A DNA stretch of 40,036 nucleotides from an uncultured Phycisphaerales bacterium (GCA_903868035.1 CAIPTQ010000228.1:1-40036), one strand, 5' to 3'. Shown: positions 17,104 to 26,503, numbered from the stretch's first letter. Translations and numbers: made by a program. The notes: generated by a model from the letters alone, not told the origin.

Positions 17104-19278
17104 ATGAATTTCAAACTCACAATGACCCTGGTGGTGATTTTGCTGGTGGCGGCCATCGTCTTTATGCTCATCCCCAAGGATGTCCCGCCACCCCCCAGCA
17201 ATCCCGACGGCGGCACCCCGCTGCTGGTCAAAAAGCCCGACGGCCTCAAGTCCATCACCTACCTGCGTGACGGCAACGTCCAGGTCAAGTTCGACAAGGA
17301 CGGCGACAACTGGATGATGTCCGCACCCGCCCAGGCCGCCGTCGATTCCACCGTCTCGGGCATCGCTTCCTCGCTCCTGAACCTGAACTACCGCCGCAAG
17401 TTTGAACCCCTGGCCACCGGCGACAAGAGCCCCGAATCCACCGGCACCGCCAAGCCCCACAACATCATCAAGTTCACCGACACCGCCGGCACCGAGTACA
17501 CCCTCGCCCTGGGATACCGCTCGACCGATGGCACCTTCGCCACGCTCAACGGCGGCAAAACCATCTACGTGCTTGATTCCAATCCTCTGAGCCAGCTCGA
17601 TAAAAATGACGTCAACGACTTCCGCAATAAAACCATCAAACAGATCGACTCCGCGAAAATCTCCAAACTCGACGTGAAAAACGACCAGGAACAAATCACC
17701 CTCTCCAAGGTCAACGGCAAGTGGCTCATCACCGCCCGCGACAACACCCCCTTCAACGCCCGCGCCAATCCCGCCGTCGTCGAGGACATCGTCAAGGAGT
17801 TCGGCAGCATCCAGGCGCTCAAGTTCAGCCCCCTCAACAAGCGGCTCGCCGGCCTGGAACCGGGCCTCCTGTCCGTCACCGCCTGGGTCGAAGATGCCGC
17901 GCCCGCCGCCACGGCCTCCGCGCCGGCCACCGCCGCCTCCCAGAGCCAACCCGCGACCAGGCTCACCCCCGTCACGCTCCAGTTGGGTGTCGCCACCGAC
18001 GCGATGAACCGCGACACCAGCAGCGTCTACGCCGGCCTCGCGGGCACCAATGACGTCTTCACTTTCAGCCGCGACGCCTATGCCAAGATGAACAAGCAGC
18101 TCCAGGACCTGCGTGACGCCGCCGTCGTGCCGGCCCTGGTCCGCCAGGCCACCGAATTCACCCTGGCCACCGATGGCGCCGCGACCCTCGCCGCCACCCT
18201 CAAGGGGCCGGACTGGACGCTGGCCGCCGAACCCAAGCCGCTCCCGGGCGACGCCTCGGCCATCGGCGAATACCTCGGCGTGATCGGCGACCTCCGCGCC
18301 ATCAAGTTCGTGGACATCGTCGGCGACTTGAAGAAGCTCGCCCTCGATCCCCCGCACATGAAGATCGACCTCACCCTCCCCGGCCAGTCCCAGCATGAAG
18401 TGCTGCTGGTCGGCAAGCCCCAGGACGAACTGGAGGGCGGCAAGGTCATCCCCGTGATGCGCCAGGGCGAGCCGACCGTGTACCTCGTGCAGATGTCCGA
18501 TGCCGCCAAGCTGGCCACCTCGCCTGTCATGCTCCGCAACCGGGAAATCGTCCGGCTTGACGCCGACAAGATTCGGAAGATCCAGATCGCCGGCCCCCTG
18601 GCGACGCCTGGGATTTCGCCCCCACCCGCCACGGCCCCGGCCACAGGTACGGCGCCGGCCACGGCCAGCGCCCCGGCGACCGCTCCGGCGCTGCCGCTCA
18701 CGCCGGGCGTGACGCTCGAACGCGATGGCACCCGCTGGGTGGTGAATAAGTCGGGCGTGGTGTTGCCTTCGGATGATTCCAAGATGACGTCGCTCCTTAG
18801 TGACTTTACGCCGCTGTTTGCCAACAAGTATCTGGATGATAAGCCGTTGCCGGTGGGCACGCCGGACATTACGGTCACGGTTACCGTGCTGGAACAAGCG
18901 TATACGCCGCCCGCAGCCACCGCCCCGGCTACGGCCACCGCACCCGCCACCGCCCCCGCCACAGCCTCGGCTCCGGCGGCCACCTCCACCAAGCCCACCC
19001 TCGCCGATATCCTGCCCAACACCGGCATCGTCGGCCCCGACGCCGGCAAACTCATCACCTACACGCTCCGGCTCTATCGCCAGGAACCGGCGGCCACCGG
19101 CACCGCCCCGGCCACAACGCCCGCCTCCCAGCCCGCCGTCACCTGGAAGGCCGTCTGGGACACCCAATCCCCCGCCTGGACCTTCGAGCTTAACAATTTC
19201 GTGATGGATCACTACACCAAGGAAATCTACACGGTTTCACCGGCCGCCACGCCGGGACTCACTATCATGAAACCATGA
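17104..19278 (+). CDS. DUF4340 domain protein with Ala/Pro/Thr-rich inserts
   Basis: The 724-residue protein has one N-terminal transmembrane helix (about 6-24) and then repeated beta-rich units of the DUF4340 kind. Recognisable marks are SITYLRDGNVQVKFDKDGDNW, FRNKTIKQIDSAKISKLDVK and VNGKWLITARDN. DUF4340 proteins often follow GldG-like genes, so it is likely the periplasmic partner of this ABC complex. Four low-complexity linkers of Ala-Pro-Ala-Thr type interrupt it near residues 260-285, 505-530, 600-630 and 665-685. GGAG at 17095-17098 five bases before ATG 17104 fixes the start; an ATG at 17080 has no such site. The gap to the upstream gene is 38 bases. Molecular function unknown. Confidence 0.83.
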   Translation: MNFKLTMTLVVILLVAAIVFMLIPKDVPPPPSNPDGGTPLLVKKPDGLKSITYLRDGNVQVKFDKDGDNWMMSAPAQAAVDSTVSGIASSLLNLNYRRKFEPLATGDKSPESTGTAKPHNIIKFTDTAGTEYTLALGYRSTDGTFATLNGGKTIYVLDSNPLSQLDKNDVNDFRNKTIKQIDSAKISKLDVKNDQEQITLSKVNGKWLITARDNTPFNARANPAVVEDIVKEFGSIQALKFSPLNKRLAGLEPGLLSVTAWVEDAAPAATASAPATAASQSQPATRLTPVTLQLGVATDAMNRDTSSVYAGLAGTNDVFTFSRDAYAKMNKQLQDLRDAAVVPALVRQATEFTLATDGAATLAATLKGPDWTLAAEPKPLPGDASAIGEYLGVIGDLRAIKFVDIVGDLKKLALDPPHMKIDLTLPGQSQHEVLLVGKPQDELEGGKVIPVMRQGEPTVYLVQMSDAAKLATSPVMLRNREIVRLDADKIRKIQIAGPLATPGISPPPATAPATGTAPATASAPATAPALPLTPGVTLERDGTRWVVNKSGVVLPSDDSKMTSLLSDFTPLFANKYLDDKPLPVGTPDITVTVTVLEQAYTPPAATAPATATAPATAPATASAPAATSTKPTLADILPNTGIVGPDAGKLITYTLRLYRQEPAATGTAPATTPASQPAVTWKAVWDTQSPAWTFELNNFVMDHYTKEIYTVSPAATPGLTIMKP

Positions 19279-19306
19279 CCCGTGCCGGTTTTTCAACCCA
19301 ATCTCC

Positions 19307-19335
19307 TTGAACGCGGGGCGGGGGCGATCTAAACT
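19307..19335 (+). promoter_or_regulatory. Candidate promoter of the PTS IIA gene
   Basis: TTGAAC at 19307-19312 and TAAACT at 19330-19335 are 17 bases apart, about 48 bases before the ATG at 19384. Moderate match. Confidence 0.42.
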
Positions 19336-19383
19336 ACCCCGCTTGGGCTTTTTGTCTCCCCCCGGCGTATCTCGGAGTGGCTT

Positions 19384-19854
19384 ATGCGGCTCTCGGACAT
19401 CCTGAAGATCCAGCACATTAAAGTACCCCTGCAGGCAAAATTAAAGAAGGATGCGATCACCGAACTCGTCCAGGTGCTCGCCGACGCCCACGAAGTCAAG
19501 GACGCCCAGGTTCTCCTCGCCAGCGTCCTCGAACGCGAGGCCACCCGCACCACCGGCATCGGCAACGGCCTGGCCATCCCCCACGGCAAATGCACCGGCG
19601 TCGATCACCTCGTCGTCGCCATCGGCAAGCCCGAGCCTCCCATCGACTTTGAATCCATCGACAAACGCCCCGTCAACCTCATTGTGCTCCTGGCCTCCCC
19701 CCCCGACCAGACCGGCCCGCACATCCAGGCGCTGGCCCGCATCAGCCGCCTCATGAATGTGGAGGCCTTCCGCCAGGCGATGCGGACGGCCACCAACGCC
19801 CAGCAGGTCTATGATGCGGTGGTGGCCCAGGAAAACACGATGGGGCAAAGCTGA
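19384..19854 (+). CDS. PTS IIA domain protein (fructose/nitrogen type, PtsN-like)
   Basis: This 156-residue protein is a single EIIA-Fru/Ntr domain. The phospho-acceptor is H67 in GNGLAIPHGK. MRLSDILKIQHIKVPLQAKLKKDAI is the usual N-terminus, and LLASPPDQTGPHIQALARISRLM is the conserved C-terminal helix region. No EIIB/EIIC, HPr or EI gene is near, which favours a regulatory role like PtsN rather than sugar uptake; this is inference. GGAG at 19374-19377 lies six bases before ATG. The SNF2 helicase gene begins 62 bases downstream on the same strand, but I see no functional link. Confidence 0.9.
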   Translation: MRLSDILKIQHIKVPLQAKLKKDAITELVQVLADAHEVKDAQVLLASVLEREATRTTGIGNGLAIPHGKCTGVDHLVVAIGKPEPPIDFESIDKRPVNLIVLLASPPDQTGPHIQALARISRLMNVEAFRQAMRTATNAQQVYDAVVAQENTMGQS

Positions 19855-19916
19855 TCCTCCACCTTCGTCCCTCCGGGGTTCCCGCCGCCACAAGGATTCA
19901 GCCCGCCCGTGCCATT

Positions 19917-22900
19917 ATGACCGATCCGTCCTCACCATCTTCGGAAACCCCGCCCGCGGAAGCCCAGGAGCCGCTCTCCCCGCCGGTCCCGCGCCTGCGC
20001 CTGGTGGATGTGCTCGCGGCGGATGTCACCCCGCAGGTGGAGGCCGCGGCGCGGAAGCTGATCGCCGGCGGCGATGCGCTGCTGGTCAAGAACTCCCGCC
20101 AGGCCGTGCATGGCTTCGTCCTCGACCAGGACCACTTCGACACGCGGATTGAATGGACCGGCGAGGAGCTCAACGCCATTTGCGCCTGCGCCACGCGGGC
20201 CGGCGGCTTCGTCTGCCCGCACCTGTGGGCCACCGTGCTGCTGGCGGATCGCTCCGGGGCGTTTCGTCCGCTGGAAGAGGCCCGGTCCCATCCGATCTTT
20301 TCGCGGGGGAACCGCGGGGAGGATAGCCCCGCCCAGAAGGATGCCCGGCGTTCGCCCAATGCCTGGCCCGCGCGGGCGGGTTGGAAAATCCACCTCGCCT
20401 CCATCGGCCAGGCCAGCGCCCGCCATGCCGCCGAAATGGCGGTCTTCGCGCCGGGCCTGCCCCGGCAGGCCGTCTACATCGTGGATGCCGCCGCCACCCG
20501 GGCGTCGCATTTTTCGCCCCTCGAGTGGAACTCCGCGGTGATCGTGGAACTCCAGTCCCGGCATCAGAAAAAATCCCGGCCGCGCGCCGCCAACGGCGGC
20601 GGCGGCTGGACCAAGGCCGCCCCCTTCCGGTTGGATACCAATGATCTCGAGGCCTTCTCCGAGGCCGACGACCGCGACCTTCTCGCACGCCTCGTCGGCG
20701 CCCGGCAGGAGGAGCCTGCCCCCCCCCCGCCGCCCGGCGCGCCGGCCGAACCGCCCAAATCCTGCGCCTTGCGCGGGGCCGTGGGCATCGACCTGCTGCG
20801 GCGCATGTGTGCCACCGGGCGCTGCCGCCTCCGCATCGGCAATCCCCTGCATCTGCCGCCCAATCCGGAGGATTACATCCACCTCCGCTGGGACGATGGC
20901 CCGCCCTATGAGTTCCTCGTGCGCATCGCGCCCCACGATGACGGCCGCCATTACACCCTCACCGGCCACCTCCGCCGGCAGGGATCCACCATGCCCGTGT
21001 CCGCCGCCCATCTGCTGGCCGAACCGGCCGCCGCCTCGTCCGGCGTACCCGGCGGGCTGGTCTTCATCGGCGACACCGTGGCGCACGCGGACCTCTCCGG
21101 GGGCCTCCAGTGGATGGAGCTTTTCGCGACGCGCGGACCCCTGCATGTGCCCATCGCCGACATGCCCGAGTTCCTGCGCCAGGTCGCCGCGCTGCCGACG
21201 ATCCCCCGCTTTGATCTTCCCGCGGACCTGCAATTCGAGCAGTCCGTCGGCGTCCCGCGGCCCCGCTTGATCGTGCGGCGGCCGCCGCGCGCCGTGGGCG
21301 CCGCGGCCCGGATCGAGGAGCCCATCCCCTGCACCGTCCTCTTTGATTACGACACCGGCGTCGTGGATGCCCGGGCCACCGCCGCCGGCACCTACGACCC
21401 TTCCGTGGGCAGGATGCTCCTCCGCGACAAGCCCGCCGAGGCCCGCGCCCTGGCCGTGCTCAAGGCCCTGGGGTTCCGCAAACAGGACGACCCGGACACG
21501 CACGAAACCCATTTTGAATTGCCCCCGCGCCTGCTGCCGTCGGTTGTGCCCGCGCTGATTCGCGCCGGCTGGATCGTCGAGGCCGAAGGCAAGCTCTATC
21601 GCGCCGCCACCGATTTCCGCATCGCCGTCTCCTCCGGCATCGACTGGTTCGACCTCTCCGGCTCCGTGCAGTTCGGCGACCAGGTCGTGCCCCTCCCCCG
21701 GCTGCTCTCGGCGGCCCGGCGCGGCGAGCATCTCATCAAGCTCGCCGACGGCACCTTCGGCGTCCTGCCCGAGGAATGGCTCGCCAAGTACGGCATCATC
21801 GTGCAATCCGGCGCGGCCGTGAAGGACGCCCAGGGCCAGGAGGCCATCCGCTTTTCCCGCGCCCAGGCGGGCATGCTCGACGTGCTGCTGGAATCCCAGC
21901 CCCATGCCGCCCTCGACACCCCGTTCCAGAACCTGCGCGCCCAGCTCCGCGATTTCGGCGGCGTCACCGCCCAGCAGGCCCCCGCGGAATTCGTCGGCAC
22001 CCTCCGGCCCTACCAGCAGGAGGGCCTCGGCTGGTTCGACTTCCTCCGGCAGTTCCGCTTCGGCGGCTGCCTCGCCGATGACATGGGCCTGGGCAAAACC
22101 ATTCAGGTGCTCGCCCTCCTGGCCGGCCGGCGGGCACGTGGGGGGCCAAACGGCCCCATCGCCAAAATGCCTTCCCTGGTCGTGGCGCCGCGCTCGCTCG
22201 TCTTCAACTGGCGCGAGGAATCCCTGCGCTTCTCCCCGGCCCTGCGCATCCTTGACCACACCGGCCCCTCCCGCTTCCGCGCCACCGACCGCTTCGGCGA
22301 CTATGACCTTATCCTGACCACCTACGGCACCCTGCGCTCCGATATCGTCTTCCTCAAGGATTACCGCTTCGATTACGCCATCCTCGATGAGGCCCAAGCC
22401 ATCAAAAACGCCCAGACCGAATCCGCCAAGGCCGTCCGCCTCCTTGCCGCCGACCACCGCCTGGCCCTCTCCGGCACGCCTGTCCAGAATCACCTCGGCG
22501 AACTCTGGAGCCTCTTTGAATACCTGAACCCCGGCATGCTGGGCGCGGCCGCCGTCTTTGACGCACGCTTCCAACCCAATAAACCCCTCACACCTCCCCC
22601 GCCGCCTCCCGACGCCGGCGCGCCCGAACTGGGCCAGCCCGTCGAAGCCGCCGATGGTCCGACGGTCGAAGCCGTGATCGAGGACGAGGAGCCTGACGAA
22701 TCCCCGCGCCAAATGCTCGCCCGCGCGCTCCGCCCCTTCATCCTCCGGCGCACCAAGGAGCAGGTCGCCCAGGACTTGCCCCCCTGCACCGAGCAGACCA
22801 TCTACTGCGAGCTCGACGAAACCCAGCGGGCGCTCTACGACGAACTCCGCGACCACTACCGCCAGACCCTCCTCGGCGGCGGCGGCGGCAGGATCGGCGG

Positions 22901-23519
22901 CTCCAACAACCGCATGCAGGTGCTCGAAGCCCTGCTGCGCCTGCGCCAGGCCGCCTGTCATCCGGGCCTCATCGACAAAACCCGCACCGGCGAGCCTTCG
23001 GCCAAGCTCGACACCCTTTTCACGCAGATCGACGAAATCCTCGCGGAGCACCACAAGGCCCTCGTCTTCTCGCAGTTCACCAGCCTCCTGGCGATCGTCC
23101 GCAAGCGCCTCGACGATCCGGCCTATCCCGGCGGGCCGGTGCGCTACGCCTATCTCGACGGCAAAACCCGCGACCGCAAATCCCCCGTCGAGCAGTTCCA
23201 GAACGATCCCCAGACCAAGCTGTTCCTGATCTCCCTCAAGGCCGGCGGCCTGGGTTTGAACCTCACCGGCGCCGATTATGTCTTCCTCCTGGACCCCTGG
23301 TGGAACCCCGCCGTCGAGGCCCAGGCCATCGACCGCGCCCACCGCATCGGCCAGACCCGGCATGTCTTCGCCTATCGCCTCATCGCCAAGGGCACCGTCG
23401 AGGAAAAGGTCCTCCAGTTGCAACAGACCAAACGCGATCTGGCCGATGCCATCATCTCCGAGGATAACGCCATCCTGACCAATCTCACGTCCGACGATTT
23501 GGCGGTTCTGCTCTCGTAA
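19917..23519 (+). CDS. SWIM zinc-finger SNF2-family helicase
   Basis: The 1200-residue protein is a complete bacterial SNF2 ATPase of the RapA/HepA-like class with an N-terminal SWIM zinc finger. The SWIM ligands are C89-x-C91...C100-x-H102. A long middle region (about 250-690) has no motif I recognise. The ATPase starts with LRPYQQEGLGWFDFL; Walker A is DDMGLGKT with K727, Walker B is DEAQ at 824-827, and motif III is LSGTPVQN. Then come LFISLKAGGLGLNL and HRIGQT at 1142-1147. A Pro-rich acidic insert at about 885-925 lies between the two RecA lobes. It probably remodels protein-DNA or RNA polymerase complexes. The start ATG lacks a Shine-Dalgarno site, and Thr-Asp-Pro-Ser after Met is plausible. 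Confidence 0.93.
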   Translation: MTDPSSPSSETPPAEAQEPLSPPVPRLRLVDVLAADVTPQVEAAARKLIAGGDALLVKNSRQAVHGFVLDQDHFDTRIEWTGEELNAICACATRAGGFVCPHLWATVLLADRSGAFRPLEEARSHPIFSRGNRGEDSPAQKDARRSPNAWPARAGWKIHLASIGQASARHAAEMAVFAPGLPRQAVYIVDAAATRASHFSPLEWNSAVIVELQSRHQKKSRPRAANGGGGWTKAAPFRLDTNDLEAFSEADDRDLLARLVGARQEEPAPPPPPGAPAEPPKSCALRGAVGIDLLRRMCATGRCRLRIGNPLHLPPNPEDYIHLRWDDGPPYEFLVRIAPHDDGRHYTLTGHLRRQGSTMPVSAAHLLAEPAAASSGVPGGLVFIGDTVAHADLSGGLQWMELFATRGPLHVPIADMPEFLRQVAALPTIPRFDLPADLQFEQSVGVPRPRLIVRRPPRAVGAAARIEEPIPCTVLFDYDTGVVDARATAAGTYDPSVGRMLLRDKPAEARALAVLKALGFRKQDDPDTHETHFELPPRLLPSVVPALIRAGWIVEAEGKLYRAATDFRIAVSSGIDWFDLSGSVQFGDQVVPLPRLLSAARRGEHLIKLADGTFGVLPEEWLAKYGIIVQSGAAVKDAQGQEAIRFSRAQAGMLDVLLESQPHAALDTPFQNLRAQLRDFGGVTAQQAPAEFVGTLRPYQQEGLGWFDFLRQFRFGGCLADDMGLGKTIQVLALLAGRRARGGPNGPIAKMPSLVVAPRSLVFNWREESLRFSPALRILDHTGPSRFRATDRFGDYDLILTTYGTLRSDIVFLKDYRFDYAILDEAQAIKNAQTESAKAVRLLAADHRLALSGTPVQNHLGELWSLFEYLNPGMLGAAAVFDARFQPNKPLTPPPPPPDAGAPELGQPVEAADGPTVEAVIEDEEPDESPRQMLARALRPFILRRTKEQVAQDLPPCTEQTIYCELDETQRALYDELRDHYRQTLLGGGGGRIGGSNNRMQVLEALLRLRQAACHPGLIDKTRTGEPSAKLDTLFTQIDEILAEHHKALVFSQFTSLLAIVRKRLDDPAYPGGPVRYAYLDGKTRDRKSPVEQFQNDPQTKLFLISLKAGGLGLNLTGADYVFLLDPWWNPAVEAQAIDRAHRIGQTRHVFAYRLIAKGTVEEKVLQLQQTKRDLADAIISEDNAILTNLTSDDLAVLLS

Positions 23520-23535
23520 GCGCACGTACGGCCCG

Positions 23536-24285
23536 TCACGTGCCCCGCTTGTTCCCCCACAGCAGCACGTGCAGCCGCGAGCTGAAGCGATACCCCTTCT
23601 TCATGCATAACCCCGCCAGCCAATGGGAGCGCTCCGTCAGCGCCGCCGCATCCGTCCCTTCGGGCATCAGCACCACGTCTTGCTTCGCCACCCGCGACTC
23701 CGCGGGCAATTCCGCGTTGAGCCGCCGGAGCAATTCCTCCACCTCCGCCACATCCCCCGGTGCCGCCATGACAAACTTCCACTGGCACTCCTTCACCACC
23801 CCCCCGCCGCCCGTGGCGAACTTCTTGAGCACCTCCAGGTTCTCCCGCTGCCGCTCGTGCATCACCGCAAACCGCCCCCCCTCGCGCTCCCGCGGCACCG
23901 AATTCCCCAGCTTCGGCGACCCCGACGCCAGATCGATCCCCCCCGCCGCCACCCCCACCAACCCCTCCGGCCACAGCGTCCCCGCCGTCTCCACCGTCAC
24001 GTGCTTCCCCGCCGCCTTGAGCCGCCCGATCAACTCCGGCATGTCCCCGAACATCATCGGCTCCCCCCCGGTCAGCACCACGTGCCCCGCCGGATGCTTC
24101 CGCACCTCCCCTGCAATCGCCCCCGCCGTCATCTCCTCACCTTCCGGATGCCACGACGCATACGGCGTGTCACACCACCCGCACCGCAAATTGCACCCCG
24201 CCACGCGCACGAACACCGACGGCACGCCCGCCAGCTTGCCCTCCCCCTGAAGCGAATAAAATATCTCGGCGATCTTCATCCCCAT
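23536..24285 (-). CDS. queE: 7-carboxy-7-deazaguanine synthase (radical SAM)
   Basis: QueE turns 6-carboxytetrahydropterin into 7-carboxy-7-deazaguanine in the queuosine/preQ0 pathway. The protein has 249 residues. It begins with IAEIFYSLQGEG, the QueE substrate-binding strand. C31, C35 and C38 (CNLRCGWC) bind the iron-sulfur cluster, and TGGEP is at 72-76. ETAGT and KFVMA are family features. Other queuosine genes (queC, queD, queF) are not in the window. ATG 24285 and ATG 24279 are both possible; neither has a good ribosome-binding site. It lies 106 bases downstream of the porin gene on the same strand and could be read through from it, as no terminator is visible between them. Confidence 0.93.
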   Translation of the reverse strand: MGMKIAEIFYSLQGEGKLAGVPSVFVRVAGCNLRCGWCDTPYASWHPEGEEMTAGAIAGEVRKHPAGHVVLTGGEPMMFGDMPELIGRLKAAGKHVTVETAGTLWPEGLVGVAAGGIDLASGSPKLGNSVPREREGGRFAVMHERQRENLEVLKKFATGGGGVVKECQWKFVMAAPGDVAEVEELLRRLNAELPAESRVAKQDVVLMPEGTDAAALTERSHWLAGLCMKKGYRFSSRLHVLLWGNKRGT

Positions 24286-24391
24286 GTTCTACCATATCGA
24301 CGTAGCATTAATCGGAGACGCGACCGTAAGGGAGCGTGGTTTCCCTTGTGGATCCGGACGGTATATCACTGCGAACGCGTGAAAAATGCTC

Positions 24392-25972
24392 TTAGAACTT
24401 CAACTGCAACTGCATGCGGAAAATCACGTCGTGCGTGTTGACCGCCGAGCCCATCACCGAACTCGTATACGGGGCGATCGGCAGGTATGTGACATCCGTC
24501 TGCAGCTTCAAATTCTGCCCGTAGAAGTAGTAGTTCATGCCCAGGGTGTATTCCTCGGCGCGATTCGTACTGCCTTCGGTCAGGAACTGGCCGGCGCGCG
24601 CCACCACTTCCCAGTTCTTGTTCAGCATGTACCCCGCCTGCCCGTAGTAGCCCAGTTCAAAGAAACTCGACTTCGCCCCGGCCCCCGCCAGGCTGTAGCC
24701 CGCGGGCAGCGTCGGGCTGGTGCCCCCGGCGACCGCCGGGTTCTCGTTGATCTGCTGCGCAAAACACGCCGCGATCAGCGACAGCCCCTGGTACTTGGCC
24801 GCGAAATCCACCGTCCCGCGGAACAAGTCGCCGTTGAGCGGATACGTCGTAAAGCCCCGCGACGTGATCAACCCCGTCGGAATCGTCGTCACACTCCCCT
24901 GGGGGCTGGGGAATGCCGTGCTGGTGGTGTTGGCGGATTCATAACCAAAGGCCCCGTCCACCAGCCAGGCCAGCGGCTGGGTGTCCTTCCGCAGGTCGGG
25001 TTCGTCGGCAAAGTCCGAAAGCTTGCCGGCGCCGGCGTACTGCAGCCGCATATAGTACGCCAGGCGGTTGTCGTTGTTGCCCGCGTTGCTGCTGGTCGTC
25101 CCGCTGGTGCTCACCTCGGCGGCCCGGCCCAGCGTGTTGGACCCCTGGCCGTTGTTGATGTTGATCTCGTAGGCCAGTTGGTCCTTGATGGGTTGTCCGA
25201 AGATGCTGATGCCCGTGGAGCGCACCGGATCGAAGGGCGCCACGACGTTGGACAGGTCCACCAGTTCGGTCCCCAGCACCATGTATTCGCTGCGCGAGAA
25301 GGGCGAGAGGAACGCCCCGACGCGCACGTTGAACATGTCGTTGAAGCGGTAGGCGACGTATAAATCGACGATCTGGGCATAGTTCTTGTCAGTGGGCACG
25401 GAGGTCTGGGCGGTGGTGGTGGCCAGCGGGTTCTTGTCGGCCGCGTCGCCGGCGAAGTCCATGGAGACGCAATAGGTCAGGTCCGGCGTCAGCGCGTTGC
25501 CCGTGAAAATGAGGCGCGCCCGGCGGAAATCAAACCCGTTGGCGTCGCCCGCCTTGGGGGTGGTCGTGAAATCCGACGCATGATGCGCCTCCGAGGCGGC
25601 GAAGGTGTAGCGGGCCTGCACCAGCCCGTTGATGTTCAGCTTGAAGCTCTTGTCCGCCGTCTGGATAAAAAAGCCGTTGCTGTAGCCGAACGTCGCGCCT
25701 TCCGCGGATTGGCCCTTCTTGCCGGCGTCGGCCAGCACGCCCTCCACAATCGCGCGGATCTGTTCGGTCCGGGCGGCGGTCATCCAGTTCGCCGAATCCT
25801 TCTGCTCGAGTTGATCGATGCGCCCCTGCATCGTCTGAAGCTTATCCTGGAGCGTCTGGATGCGTTGCAGCAGTTCGGCTGTCGCGGGCGTCCCGGGATC
25901 GGCCGCAAACGCCGGACACGCCAGAACCACCGCCGCCGCCGCGAGAATCGCATTGCGATATGTAATTGACAT
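24392..25972 (-). CDS. OprO/OprP-type phosphate-selective porin
   Basis: The protein is an outer-membrane beta-barrel. It has 526 residues with a signal peptide (cleavage after PAFA, about residue 23) and a coiled coil at about 30-57 (LLQRIQTLQDKLQTMQGRID). The barrel starts near residue 95 with GFFIQTADKSFKLNINGLVQARY. Marks of the porin O/P family are the F-R-R-A-R-L motif (DFRRARLIFTG), the VGAFLSPFSRSEY strand, the WEVVARAGQFL strand, and alternating-residue strands to the final LQLKF. The terminal Phe is the signal for BAM-dependent insertion. The N-terminal coiled coil may trimerise or contact the cell wall. Selectivity for phosphate is a family name, not shown. AGGAGG at 25977-25982 precedes the ATG. 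Confidence 0.9.
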   Translation of the reverse strand: MSITYRNAILAAAAVVLACPAFAADPGTPATAELLQRIQTLQDKLQTMQGRIDQLEQKDSANWMTAARTEQIRAIVEGVLADAGKKGQSAEGATFGYSNGFFIQTADKSFKLNINGLVQARYTFAASEAHHASDFTTTPKAGDANGFDFRRARLIFTGNALTPDLTYCVSMDFAGDAADKNPLATTTAQTSVPTDKNYAQIVDLYVAYRFNDMFNVRVGAFLSPFSRSEYMVLGTELVDLSNVVAPFDPVRSTGISIFGQPIKDQLAYEININNGQGSNTLGRAAEVSTSGTTSSNAGNNDNRLAYYMRLQYAGAGKLSDFADEPDLRKDTQPLAWLVDGAFGYESANTTSTAFPSPQGSVTTIPTGLITSRGFTTYPLNGDLFRGTVDFAAKYQGLSLIAACFAQQINENPAVAGGTSPTLPAGYSLAGAGAKSSFFELGYYGQAGYMLNKNWEVVARAGQFLTEGSTNRAEEYTLGMNYYFYGQNLKLQTDVTYLPIAPYTSSVMGSAVNTHDVIFRMQLQLKF

Positions 25973-26022
25973 AATGCCTCCTGTGCATGGCTTGTGAAAT
26001 GTTTCCTGAGAAATGGTGCCGG

Positions 26023-26051
26023 ATCGTAATCCTTCACAATTTCCGCGTCAA
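26023..26051 (-). promoter_or_regulatory. Promoter of the porin gene
   Basis: On the minus strand, TTGACG (26046-26051) and TACGAT (26023-26028) are exactly 17 bases apart. The leader to the ATG at 25972 would be about 45 bases and contains AGGAGG. Confidence 0.6.
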
Positions 26052-26059
26052 GGCCGGTG

Positions 26060-26190
26060 CATGACAGCTTCAGCGGCCAACAGAACCCGTAGCGTAAGCG
26101 AGGTGGAGTTGCGTGCCTTCAAGCGGACGGTTTCTTCGCGCAGGCGAGGGACAGCCTTTCGCATACGGAAGACCTTTCATCGCCTGTGCG
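26060..26190 (+). repeat. Dispersed repeat element, copy with CCCGTAGCGTAAGCGAGG core
   Basis: The first 50 bases (26060-26109) match 33694-33743 almost base for base. The following part, including TTCTTCGCGCAGGCGAGGGA, matches the reverse complement of about 33790-33855. The core CCCGTAGCGTAAGCGAGG is at 26086-26103. I associate this core with planctomycete genomes; it has no gene of its own and gives spurious Arg/Ser-rich frames. Confidence 0.8.
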
Positions 26191-26277
26191 GGGCCACCGG
26201 GATCGGGCGTGCGTCCCATCTGAATCTAATTGTTCTATAAGTATGACATCGCTCAATGGATGCATTCGTTGATGCTC

Positions 26278-26306
26278 TTGCGATCCCGAAAAGTTTCCTG
26301 TAGGAT
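26278..26306 (+). promoter_or_regulatory. Candidate promoter upstream of the transporter/acs genes
   Basis: TTGCGA (26278-26283) and TAGGAT (26301-26306) are 17 bases apart. If used, the leader before ATG 26599 would be nearly 290 bases and would include the GCATATGC dyad. Confidence 0.33.
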
Positions 26307-26503
26307 GCCCGCCTCTTGGGCTTTCAGAGATTCGCCAGGCCCCACTTCAAACTTCGGCTTACTGGCGGTGGAGGTCGGATGTAGAGTTGCGTGAAATTCG
26401 CCTGGCAGCTACGACTGCCGTACCTGTAGTTTCCAAATTCAACGCAGCCCTTGTCTTATCCGCCACTTATTCTTGCTCTGCAGCCCGCGCGGGTTGCCTG
26501 CTG

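Noticed and set aside
19932..23525. A 1197-codon open frame on the minus strand covering the whole SNF2 helicase gene
   Set aside because: It is an antisense shadow caused by high GC at third codon positions. Its translation is Gly/Ala/Glu-rich without motifs, while the plus strand has a full set of helicase motifs.
26013..26240. Short Arg/Ser-rich frame over the repeat upstream of the porin
   Set aside because: The frame arises from the dispersed repeat and a similar peptide appears from the inverted copy near 33.7 kb. No ribosome-binding site supports it.
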